Source: an uncultured Prevotellaceae bacterium
Lineage (GTDB): Bacteria > Bacteroidota > Bacteroidia > Bacteroidales > Bacteroidaceae
NCBI GenBank assembly: GCA_946617675.1
Contig: CAMOKH010000065.1
Coordinates: 1-39,738 of the forward strand
DNA length: 39,738 nucleotides
Reading direction: 5' to 3'
Shown here: one piece after another, positions 31,769 through 39,715 of the stretch
How positions within the stretch are numbered: position 1 is the stretch's first letter
Layout: each line of letters begins with the position of its first letter
The notes under the pieces: generated by a model
The model's input: only the letters and a program-made list of their open reading frames with translations
Databases searched by the model: none
What the model was told of the DNA's origin: nothing
Program-made: the position numbers and the translations under genes

Positions 31769-33940
31769 ATGAAAAAGAAACTGTTTACCGTGACGGCCGC
31801 CCTGCTGACGGTCGTCAGTATGGCCGCCCGCGACGGCTTCGCCATCGTCATCGACCCGCAGAGCTACCGCGAGGCGCGCACTGAGGTCGACGCCTACGCC
31901 CGCGCCGTCGAGGAGGTGCACAACCTGAAAGTGTATATCGTCGAAGACCGCTGGGGCGTGCCCGACAGCATCCGCCACTGCCTTGAGCGCCTTCACCGGC
32001 AGAAGCAGGAGCCGATAGTCGGCGCCGTCTTCGTCGGCGACATTCCCGTCGTCATGGTGCGCGACGGCCAGCACATGACGTCGGCCTTCAAGATGAACCA
32101 GACGATGCCCCGCTTCGAGTCGTCGGTACCGTCCGACCGCTTCTACGACGACTTCGGGCTGAAGTTCCGCTATCTTGACCGCGACGAGGGCAAGCCCTAC
32201 TTCTACTACAGCGTGGCTCCCGACGGCGACCAGCGCACACACCCCGACCTCTACAGCGGCCGCATACGCCCCACCGACGCCGGCGGCACCTCGCGCTACC
32301 AGAAGCTGCGCGCCTATCTGACCAAGGCCACCCAGGCCAAGCGCCAGCCACGGCCGGTCGACCAGCTCTTCTTCTTCAGCGGCCACGGCTACATCTCAGA
32401 GTCGAAGGTGGCCCGCCTCGACGAGAAGGCCGTCTTCATGGAGCACTTCCCCGAGCTGAAGGACAACGTCAACCGCATCGGCTATCTGGACCACTCTGAC
32501 GTGAATCCCGTGAAGGAGCGCCTGATGAACGAGCTGATGCGCCCCGACCTCGACGTGGCCGTGCTTCACCACCACGGCTACTGGGACACCCAGTACCTCA
32601 ACGGCGTCGACCGCCCCTACACCGTACGCGACGCCAAGACCTACATCATGCGCAACATCCGCGAGCACGTCTACGCCGCCCACAAGCGGGGCAAGAACGC
32701 CGACTCGCTGAAGGCCCAGCTGCTGGAGCGCTTCGACCTGCCTGAATCGTGGGCGGCCGACTGTCTGAACGACTCGCTGGCCCGCCAGGACTCGCTGCTC
32801 GACGCCGCCACCGACCTGCACTTAGAGGACTTCCAGGTCTACGGCTACCAGCCTAACACGCCCGTTGTCATCATCGACGCCTGCTTCTGCGGCTCGTTCC
32901 ATCAGGACGACTGCATCGCCAACGAGTACATCTTCCAGCCCGGCGGCACCATCGCCGTGCTGGCCAACACCGTCAACTCGCTGCAGGACAAGTGGAGCGA
33001 CCGCTTCATCGGACTGCTCTCGCAGGGCGGCTGCGTAGGCGACATGGCCCGCTTCTCGACCTTCCTCGAGTCGCACGTCATCGGCGACCCCACCTACCGC
33101 TTCGCCACGGCCAAGGGCACGCCCGACATTGACCACCTCATCCTCAGCGGCAAGGCTGCCGACTGGCACCGCCTGCTGAAGAGCGGCACCCCCGAGCAGC
33201 AGACACTGGCCATCGACCGCCTGCAGCAGCTCGGGGCCATCGGCAGCGCCGAGTTGCTCGACATCTACCGCCAGTCGCCCTACGCCATCGTCCGCATGCA
33301 GGCCATGCGCTCCATCGTCGACTGCCACGACCAGAACACCATCGAGCTGCTCGGGCTCGCCGCCCAGGATGCCAACGAGCTGATACAGCGCTTCGCCGTG
33401 AAGTTTATCGGCCAGAGCGGCGACCCGCAGCTGCTGCCGGCCCTGATGACGCTCTCGATAGCCAACAACACCAGCGACCGCGTGGTGTTCGACGCCGGAC
33501 AGGTGATGCCCGCCTTCCGAAAGGACGACCTGCTCAGCGAGTTCGCCCGCCAATTCGACACGCCCGCCGTGCAGTACGTGCGCAAGGACTCGGTGCGCCG
33601 TGTCATCGAGCGTGCCATCAGCGTCAACTCAACGAAGATAGCGCGCGACATCGAGGCCTGCCTCACTGACACCGTCAGCGCCAAGGAGCGCCGCCTCAGC
33701 CTGCGCTCCACCCGCAACGTCGCCGTTCACCACCTCGTGCCGCAAATCCTGGACTACCTCCAGCAGAAGGCCGACGAGGACACCAAGCTGCTCATCATCG
33801 AGGCCCTCGGCTGGCACCCCCTCAGCTGCCAGCGCCAGCTCATCGGCGAGACGATGCAGAAAATCTCTGCCGACGTGCGCTACAGCCAGGCCGTGCGCGA
33901 CGAGGCCCTGAAGACCTACAACCGGCTCTATGCGAAATAA
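31769..33940 (+). CDS. Gingipain-like cysteine peptidase candidate (family C25), copy 2
   Basis: The 723-residue paralogue of the preceding gene is collinear over its whole length. Shared blocks include RWGVPDSIR, GAVFVGDIPV, TSAFKMNQ, SSVPSDRFYDDFG, GRIRPTDAGGTSRY, DDCIANEYIFQPG and HVIGDPT. The candidate dyad is H269 (HHHGYWDTQY) and C372 (IIDACFCGSF). It also has an SGHG at 204-207 where copy 1 has TGSG, so a second histidine near the active site is specific to this copy. A signal peptide (about 1-20) and C-terminal HEAT-like repeats are present. Its last codons overlap the start of the papain-like gene by 11 bases. The divergence between copies suggests an old duplication with different cleavage preferences. 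Confidence 0.72.
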   Translation: MKKKLFTVTAALLTVVSMAARDGFAIVIDPQSYREARTEVDAYARAVEEVHNLKVYIVEDRWGVPDSIRHCLERLHRQKQEPIVGAVFVGDIPVVMVRDGQHMTSAFKMNQTMPRFESSVPSDRFYDDFGLKFRYLDRDEGKPYFYYSVAPDGDQRTHPDLYSGRIRPTDAGGTSRYQKLRAYLTKATQAKRQPRPVDQLFFFSGHGYISESKVARLDEKAVFMEHFPELKDNVNRIGYLDHSDVNPVKERLMNELMRPDLDVAVLHHHGYWDTQYLNGVDRPYTVRDAKTYIMRNIREHVYAAHKRGKNADSLKAQLLERFDLPESWAADCLNDSLARQDSLLDAATDLHLEDFQVYGYQPNTPVVIIDACFCGSFHQDDCIANEYIFQPGGTIAVLANTVNSLQDKWSDRFIGLLSQGGCVGDMARFSTFLESHVIGDPTYRFATAKGTPDIDHLILSGKAADWHRLLKSGTPEQQTLAIDRLQQLGAIGSAELLDIYRQSPYAIVRMQAMRSIVDCHDQNTIELLGLAAQDANELIQRFAVKFIGQSGDPQLLPALMTLSIANNTSDRVVFDAGQVMPAFRKDDLLSEFARQFDTPAVQYVRKDSVRRVIERAISVNSTKIARDIEACLTDTVSAKERRLSLRSTRNVAVHHLVPQILDYLQQKADEDTKLLIIEALGWHPLSCQRQLIGETMQKISADVRYSQAVRDEALKTYNRLYAK

Positions 33941-35363
33941 CGTTTTGTGGCTCGTCATCCTGAGCGTCCTCGGCTCGCTGCCGACGGACGCTCAGCGCGT
34001 CAAATTCCGTCCCGTCAAGGCCCTCGCCGACAGCGAGCTGCCGCCGGCCGTCGACAACTCGCGGCTGAAGTTCTTCCCGCCCGTCATCGACCAGTTGGGC
34101 GGCTCCTGCGCCCAGGCCGCCGGCATCGGCCACATGCTCACCTACGAGGTGAACCGTCTGCTCGACCGCGACGCCTCGGCCTCGGCCGACAACCGGCTGA
34201 GCTACCAGTTTGCGTGGAACATGCTCAACGACGGCATTGACCAAGGCAGCTTCGTCGACCAGGGTCTGGTGCTGGCCCGCAACTACGGCATGATGACCGA
34301 GGCCGACTACGGCAAGCACTTCATGTTCAAGTGGCCCAGCGGCTACGAGAAGTACCACCGCGCCATGCGCTACCGCGCCGACAAGATCTACACCTACGAC
34401 GACGACATCCAGCTGATGAAGCGCTACCTCTACGACCACGGCGACGGCAGCCCCACGGGAGGCGTGCTCACCTTCTCAGGCCAGTCGCTGGGCTGGGTGT
34501 TCAACAAGAGCTACGACGGCCCGTCGCTCACGGGCTACCACTCCCTGATGACCGGCCTCGGCGACGACGGCAGCCACGCCATGACCATAGCCGGCTACGA
34601 CGACACCGTCAGCTTCACCGACGACGAGGGGCGCCGCCACGACGGAGCCTTCATCGTGGTCAACTCGTGGGGCACGTGGTTCCAGGACCAGGGCCGCTTC
34701 TACCTGCCCTACGACTTCTTCCGCGACCCGCTGGTGAAGCCCATCCAGCTCTCCGACCAGGTCGAGGGCGTCAGTGCCTGCACCTACGAGCCCCAGGTGG
34801 TGCTCAAGGTGCGGCTCAGCTACACGTCGCGCGACGACCTGCGCTACGGTCTGTCGGCCACCGACGAGCTGCAGCGCACCGTGCCGCGCAGCCAGAACTA
34901 CACCTCGGTGTTCTGCAACCAGGGCGGCGACATGCCGATGACGGGGCCGCAGTTCGGCAACGAGCTGGAGTTCGCCCTCGACATGACGCCCTACGTGAAG
35001 CCCACCGACCGCAAGTACCTATTCAACATCGTGCGCTCAATGTACGGCCAGAAGAAGGGCGAGGGTCAGCTGCTGGCCCTCTCAGCCATCGACTACCGCG
35101 GCGCCGAGCCTAAGGAGTTCGTCTGCCGCGACGTCCTGCCCGCCACGCTCGCCGACGGTGCCAACTACTTCGGCATCCCCCTGGTGCCGCGCTACACCAC
35201 GTCGGCCTCGCCACTGCGCTACACCGACGAGACCGGCAACCTGTCGGCCGGCACCTACCTCATTCGCACTGCCGACGGCAGCCACGCCAAGGTCCGATTC
35301 TCGACCCCCGACACGCAGGCGCAGACCATCACAATCAGGTACGAGGTAAGAGGTGAGAGGTGA
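33930..35363 (+). CDS. Papain-like cysteine peptidase candidate (family C1) with HmuY-like C-terminal segment
   Basis: The 477-residue protein has a signal peptide (about 1-21). The papain residues are visible: Q55 and C60 in VIDQLGGSCAQAAG (one residue closer than in papain), H216 in DDGSHAMTIAGYDD, and N245 in VVNSWGTWFQDQGRFYLP. A beta-rich C-terminal domain (about 280-420) follows, and the last 45 residues (LSAGTYLIRTADGSHAKVRF and on to ITIRYEV) resemble the end of HmuY-family proteins. The final six codons are written in a 7-bp tandem repeat. It overlaps the upstream protease gene, so all three proteases are translationally linked. It probably acts on proteins outside the inner membrane. 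Confidence 0.78.
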   Translation: MRNNVLWLVILSVLGSLPTDAQRVKFRPVKALADSELPPAVDNSRLKFFPPVIDQLGGSCAQAAGIGHMLTYEVNRLLDRDASASADNRLSYQFAWNMLNDGIDQGSFVDQGLVLARNYGMMTEADYGKHFMFKWPSGYEKYHRAMRYRADKIYTYDDDIQLMKRYLYDHGDGSPTGGVLTFSGQSLGWVFNKSYDGPSLTGYHSLMTGLGDDGSHAMTIAGYDDTVSFTDDEGRRHDGAFIVVNSWGTWFQDQGRFYLPYDFFRDPLVKPIQLSDQVEGVSACTYEPQVVLKVRLSYTSRDDLRYGLSATDELQRTVPRSQNYTSVFCNQGGDMPMTGPQFGNELEFALDMTPYVKPTDRKYLFNIVRSMYGQKKGEGQLLALSAIDYRGAEPKEFVCRDVLPATLADGANYFGIPLVPRYTTSASPLRYTDETGNLSAGTYLIRTADGSHAKVRFSTPDTQAQTITIRYEVRGER

Positions 35364-35405
35364 GAGGTAAGAGGTAAGAAGTAAGAAGTAAGAAGTATGA
35401 AGTAC
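35343..35405 (+). repeat. 7-bp tandem repeat, nine copies (GAGGTRA/GAAGTAN)
   Basis: Nine consecutive heptamers run from GAGGTAA through GAGGTGA to GAAGTAA, GAAGTAT and GAAGTAC, with three more decayed units to 35426. The array contains the papain-like gene's last codons and stop (35361-35363) and the HmuY-like start codon (35397-35399). Confidence 0.95.
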
Positions 35406-35786
35406 GAAATAGGAATCAAGAAGTTAGGGTTAACGTTAGCATTAGGGTTAACGTTATTGTCGTGCAACAACACGAGCGACGACGGAGGCATCGTCAGCGA
35501 GGGACTGCTCACCGTGCCCAACGTGCCGGGACAGTGGACCTACATCTCGCTGACCACAGGGCGCGTGGTGGGCACCTGCGCACTCTCCGACACTGCCTCA
35601 CAGCGGCAGTGGGCACAGCGCACCGACTGGGACCTGGCCACCTGCGACGGCATGCTGCGCACCAACGGCGGCGACTCAGGCTGCGGACAGGGCGCGGCGG
35701 CCGTCACCGACATGTCCTACGACGAGGCCGACCCTGACCTGCCCGCCCCCTTCACGACCGACCGCGACACGGTAGAGATCTGGTAA
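35397..35786 (+). CDS. HmuY-like lipoprotein, apparently only the N-terminal half of the domain
   Basis: The 129-residue protein has a lipoprotein signal with probable lipidated C23 (LLSCNN). The body has the HmuY-family opening: PGQWTYISLTTGRVVG, then W-D-L-A at 78-81, then LRTNGGDSGCGQGAAAVTD. HmuY proteins are haem-binding lipoproteins or hemophores that pass haem to a TonB-dependent receptor. Known family members are about 200 residues or longer, and this one stops where the second half should begin. The usual histidine in the W-D-x-A-x-H segment appears to be replaced (WDLATCDGM). M86 and M106 could be ligands, since some Prevotella and Tannerella homologues use methionines, but this is speculative. 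It is the last gene of the operon. Confidence 0.65.
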   Translation: MKYEIGIKKLGLTLALGLTLLSCNNTSDDGGIVSEGLLTVPNVPGQWTYISLTTGRVVGTCALSDTASQRQWAQRTDWDLATCDGMLRTNGGDSGCGQGAAAVTDMSYDEADPDLPAPFTTDRDTVEIW

Positions 35787-35809
35787 ATTCAAATATTTCG
35801 GGGCTTTCC

Positions 35810-35840
35810 TTGGTATATATTAGGATTTTTTGTAATTTTG
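35810..35840 (+). promoter_or_regulatory. Promoter of the S9 peptidase gene
   Basis: TTG at 35810-35812 and TAATTTTG at 35833-35840 are 20 bases apart, 19 bases before the ATG. It separates the S9/MFS genes from the operon ending at 35786. Confidence 0.82.
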
Positions 35841-35859
35841 CAGGCAAAATTTGTAAGCT

Positions 35860-38055
35860 ATGACGAAAAGCAAACTGACAACCTTTGCCTGCGCAGCACT
35901 GATGCTTACAGCCTGCGGCATGCAAAAAGAAGACGACAAAGTGAACATCGAGAAACAGACCGTCAAGTTAGACAACCGACAGATGAGCCCCGAGGCCCTC
36001 TGGGCCATGAGCCGCATCAGCGGCTACCAGGCTTCGCCCGACGGACGCCACGTCGTGTTCCAGATGGGGTATTACAGCGTCGCCGAGAACGCCAGTCACC
36101 AGGTGCTCTGGATCATGAACGCCGACGGCTCGGAGCAGCACCAGCTGACCACCGACGCCGAGGGCGAGACCGACGCCCAGTGGATTGACAACGAGACCAT
36201 CGCCTTCCTCCGTGGCGGCGAGGTCTGGAAGATGAACCTCGACGGCATGGGCCGCCAGCAGCTGTCCGAGACCGACGGCCAGGCCGAGGGCTTCATGTTC
36301 TCGCCCGACCGCACGAAGGTCATCATCCTCAAGAGCATTCCCTTCAACGACGTTATCAAGGCCAAGCCCGACGACCTGCCCAAGACCACGGGCCGCCTCG
36401 TCACCGACCTCATGTACCGCCACTGGGACCACTACGTCGAGTCCATCCAGCACCCCTTCCTCTTCAGCGTGGGCGATGGATTTGCCATCACCCCCGAAGG
36501 CACCGACCTCCTCGACGGCGAGCCCTACGAATGTCCCATGGAGCCCTTCGGCGGCATCGAGCAGCTGGCCTGGAGCACCGACTCACGCCAGATAGCCTAC
36601 ACCTGCCGCAAGAAGACGGGAATGGCCTACAGCATCTCTACCGACTCCGACATCTACCTCTACGACGTCGAGACGAAGCAGACCACCAACCTCTGCAAGC
36701 CCGCCGACTACAGCGAGCCTGCCATCCAGCCCACCAAGACCATGAAGGGGCAGGCCGTCAACGCCCCCGAGAACCTGAAGAACCTGCCCGGCTACGACCA
36801 GAACCCGAAGTTCTCGCCCGACGGCCGCTACGTGGCCTGGCTCTCCATGCAGCGTAACGGCTACGAGGCCGACCGCCAGCGCCTCTGCTGCATGGACCTC
36901 AAGACCGGCGAGAAGAAATTCCTCACCGAGCAGTTCGACTCCAACGTCGACGCCTTCTGCTGGAGCGACTCTGAGGAGGCCCTCGTCTACTTCATCGGCG
37001 TCTGGCACGCCACCGAGAACCTCTACGCCATCAGCTGGAAGGGCGAGGTCAAGCAGCTCACCAACGACTGGGCCGACTGGGGCTCGCTGCAGCTCTTAGG
37101 CGACGGCAAGCACCTGCTCATGGAGCGCCACAGCTTCCTGGCACCCGCCGACCTCTACACCGTCGACCCCAACACCAAGGCGTACGACGAGAACTTCAAC
37201 TGCGCCAAGGCCACACAGATAACCAACGTCAACAAGGAGATACTCGACCAGCTCGACAAGCCCACCGTCGACCAGCGCTGGGTGACGACCGTCGACGGCA
37301 AGCAGATGCTCTACTGGATCATACAGCCGCCACACTTCGACCCCGCCAAGAAGTACCCCACTCTGCTCTTCTGCGAGGGCGGGCCGCAAAGCCCCGTCTC
37401 ACAGTTCTGGAGCTACCGCTGGAACTTCTTCATCATGGCCTCACAGGGCTACGTCGTCATTGCCCCCAACCGCCGCGGACTGCCCGGCTTCGGACAGGAC
37501 TGGCTCGAGGCCGTCAGCGGCGACTGGACGGGACTCTGCATGAGTGACTACCTGACGGCCATCGACGACGCCGCCCAGAACCTGTCCTACGTCGACCGCG
37601 ACCACATGGGAGCCGTTGGCGCCTCGTTCGGCGGCTTCTCGGTCTACTACCTCGCCGGCCACCACGAGGGCCGCTTCAAGTGCTTCATAGCCCACGACGG
37701 CGCCTTCAACCTCGAGGCCATGTACACCGAGACCGAGGAGAACTGGTTCTCAAACTGGGAGTACGACGACGCCTACTGGAACACCGACCGCACCGCCCGT
37801 GCCGACCGCACCTACAAGAACTCGCCCCACCGCTTCGTCGACAAGTGGGACACCCCCATACTCTGCATCCACGGCGAGAAGGACTACCGCATCAACGCCA
37901 CGCAGGGTATGTCGGCCTTCAACGCCGCCCGCATGCGTGGCATCGAGGCCCAGCTGCTCATCTTCCCCGACGAGAACCACTGGGTGCTGAAGCCCCAGAA
38001 CGGCATCCTCTGGCAGCGCACCTACTTCGACTGGCTCGCCCGATGGCTTAGATAA
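35860..38055 (+). CDS. S9 family (prolyl oligopeptidase-type) dipeptidyl peptidase, lipoprotein
   Basis: The 731-residue serine peptidase probably releases dipeptides from oligopeptides, as DPP5-like S9 enzymes do in Porphyromonas and relatives. A lipoprotein signal with C19 (LMLTACGM) anchors it in a membrane. The N-terminal beta-propeller carries PD40-type repeats (SPDGRHVVF, SPDRTKVII, STDSRQIAY, SPDGRYVAW). The C-terminal alpha/beta hydrolase has the triad S589 in GASFGGFS, D675 in HGEKDYRI and H707 in DENHWVL. It has its own promoter and directly follows the protease/HmuY operon. It could finish digesting peptides that the upstream proteases release. Confidence 0.92.
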   Translation: MTKSKLTTFACAALMLTACGMQKEDDKVNIEKQTVKLDNRQMSPEALWAMSRISGYQASPDGRHVVFQMGYYSVAENASHQVLWIMNADGSEQHQLTTDAEGETDAQWIDNETIAFLRGGEVWKMNLDGMGRQQLSETDGQAEGFMFSPDRTKVIILKSIPFNDVIKAKPDDLPKTTGRLVTDLMYRHWDHYVESIQHPFLFSVGDGFAITPEGTDLLDGEPYECPMEPFGGIEQLAWSTDSRQIAYTCRKKTGMAYSISTDSDIYLYDVETKQTTNLCKPADYSEPAIQPTKTMKGQAVNAPENLKNLPGYDQNPKFSPDGRYVAWLSMQRNGYEADRQRLCCMDLKTGEKKFLTEQFDSNVDAFCWSDSEEALVYFIGVWHATENLYAISWKGEVKQLTNDWADWGSLQLLGDGKHLLMERHSFLAPADLYTVDPNTKAYDENFNCAKATQITNVNKEILDQLDKPTVDQRWVTTVDGKQMLYWIIQPPHFDPAKKYPTLLFCEGGPQSPVSQFWSYRWNFFIMASQGYVVIAPNRRGLPGFGQDWLEAVSGDWTGLCMSDYLTAIDDAAQNLSYVDRDHMGAVGASFGGFSVYYLAGHHEGRFKCFIAHDGAFNLEAMYTETEENWFSNWEYDDAYWNTDRTARADRTYKNSPHRFVDKWDTPILCIHGEKDYRINATQGMSAFNAARMRGIEAQLLIFPDENHWVLKPQNGILWQRTYFDWLARWLR

Positions 38056-38083
38056 ATTGATAATTGATAATTGATAATTGAAA
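38056..38083 (+). repeat. 7-bp tandem repeat ATTGATA between the S9 and MFS genes
   Basis: Three perfect copies of ATTGATA and one variant (ATTGAAA) fill the gap between the S9 stop codon and the MFS start codon at 38087. Confidence 0.92.
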
Positions 38084-38086
38084 ATT

Positions 38087-39712
38087 ATGTCACAAACAAT
38101 TCAAAAGACCCTGCGCGACAGCGCCGCCATGCGCTGGACCGCCCTGCTGCTGCTGGCCCTGGCCATGTTCTGCAGCTACATCTTCATGGACATCCTCTCA
38201 CCCATCAAGGACCTCATGCAGTCCGAGCGAGGCTGGGACTCAACGGCCTTCGGCACGATGCAGGGTGCTGAGGTGTTCCTCAATGTGTTTGCATTCTTCC
38301 TCATCTTCGCCGGCATCATCCTCGACAAGATGGGCGTGCGCTTCACCATGGTACTCTCGACGGCAGTGATGCTCGTCGGCGCCGTCATCAAGTGGTACGC
38401 CGTCAGCGACGCCTTCACCGGCAGCGCCCTCGAGGCATGGTTCACTGAGAACCTGAACTACATCCCGCTCTTCGACGAGCTCGGCGTCAGCCCCTTCTAC
38501 GAGGGCATGCCCGCCTCGGCCAAGTTTGCCGCCTCGGGATTCATGATCTTCGGCTGCGGCTGCGAGATGGCGGGCATCACCGTCTCGCGCGGTATCGTCA
38601 AGTGGTTCAAGGGCCGCGAGATGGCCCTCGCCATGGGCTCTGAGATGGCACTGGCGCGCCTGGGCGTAGCCACCTGCATGATCTTCTCGCCCTTCTTCGC
38701 CCGCCTCGGCGGCGAGGTCAGCGTCTCGCGCTCGGTGGCCTTCGGCGTCGTGCTCATGTGCATCGCCCTCATCATGGCCATCGTCTACTTCGTCATGGAC
38801 CAGCGTCTCGACGCACAGACGGGCGAGGCCGAGGAGAAGGACGACCCCTTCAAGGTGTCAGACATCGGCAAGATCCTGTCCGACAGCGGCTTCTGGCTCG
38901 TCGCCCTGCTCTGCGTGCTCTACTACTCGGCCATCTTCCCCTTCCAGAAGTACGCCGTCAACATGCTGCAGTGCAACCTGACGCTCACGCCCCCGGCCGC
39001 CGACTCGTTCTGGGCTTCCGAGAGCGTCACCATCGCCCAGTATGTCATCATGCTCATCGTGGCTGCCGCCGGCTTCGCCTCCAACTTCCAGAAGCAGAGC
39101 GCTAAGAAGTTTAGCCTCTTAGCCGTGTCGATAGTCGCCCTCATCACCTACTGCTACATGGGCTACATGCGCCAGACGGCCGAGAGCATCTTTGCCGTGT
39201 TCCCCCTGCTGGCCGTGCTCATCACCCCCATCCTTGGCAGCTATCTCGACCACCACGGCAAGGCCGTCTCGATGCTCGTCTTAGGCTCGCTGCTGCTCAT
39301 CTTCTGCCACCTGACGTTTGCCTTCGTGCTGCCCCTGTTCAAGGGTTCGGCCGTGGGCGGCATCGTCATTGCCTACGTCACCATCCTCGTGCTCGGCGCC
39401 TCATTCTCGCTCGTGCCCGCCTCGCTGTGGCCCAGCGTGCCTAAGCTCGTCGATGCCAAGATCATCGGTTCGGCCTACGCCCTCATCTTCTGGATTCAGA
39501 ACATCGGCCTGTGGCTCTTCCCCCTGCTCATCGGCAAGGTGCTCGATGCCACCAACCCTGAAGGCACCAGCGCCACGGAGCTCAACTACACGGCTCCGCT
39601 CATCATGCTGGCCTGTCTCGGTGTGGCAGCACTTTTGCTCGGGCTGGTGCTGAAGGTCGTCGACCGCAAGAAGGGCCTCGGTCTTGAACTGCCTAACATT
39701 AAAGAACAGTAA
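38087..39712 (+). CDS. Major facilitator superfamily transporter
   Basis: Starting at MSQTIQKTLRDSAAMRW gives 541 residues with about 12 membrane helices. The MFS motif between helices 2 and 3 is present as GIILDKMGVRF, and a second-half equivalent occurs near LDHHGKAVSM. A loop of about 60 residues after helix 3 (AFTGSALEAWFTENLNYIPLF) and a central charged loop (DAQTGEAEEKDDPFKVSDIG) are longer than in minimal MFS members. The substrate is not readable; its place after a dipeptidyl peptidase suggests a peptide or organic acid, but this is weak. A TTG nine bases upstream is possible but lies in the repeat. Confidence 0.85.
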   Translation: MSQTIQKTLRDSAAMRWTALLLLALAMFCSYIFMDILSPIKDLMQSERGWDSTAFGTMQGAEVFLNVFAFFLIFAGIILDKMGVRFTMVLSTAVMLVGAVIKWYAVSDAFTGSALEAWFTENLNYIPLFDELGVSPFYEGMPASAKFAASGFMIFGCGCEMAGITVSRGIVKWFKGREMALAMGSEMALARLGVATCMIFSPFFARLGGEVSVSRSVAFGVVLMCIALIMAIVYFVMDQRLDAQTGEAEEKDDPFKVSDIGKILSDSGFWLVALLCVLYYSAIFPFQKYAVNMLQCNLTLTPPAADSFWASESVTIAQYVIMLIVAAAGFASNFQKQSAKKFSLLAVSIVALITYCYMGYMRQTAESIFAVFPLLAVLITPILGSYLDHHGKAVSMLVLGSLLLIFCHLTFAFVLPLFKGSAVGGIVIAYVTILVLGASFSLVPASLWPSVPKLVDAKIIGSAYALIFWIQNIGLWLFPLLIGKVLDATNPEGTSATELNYTAPLIMLACLGVAALLLGLVLKVVDRKKGLGLELPNIKEQ

Positions 39713-39715
39713 GCC

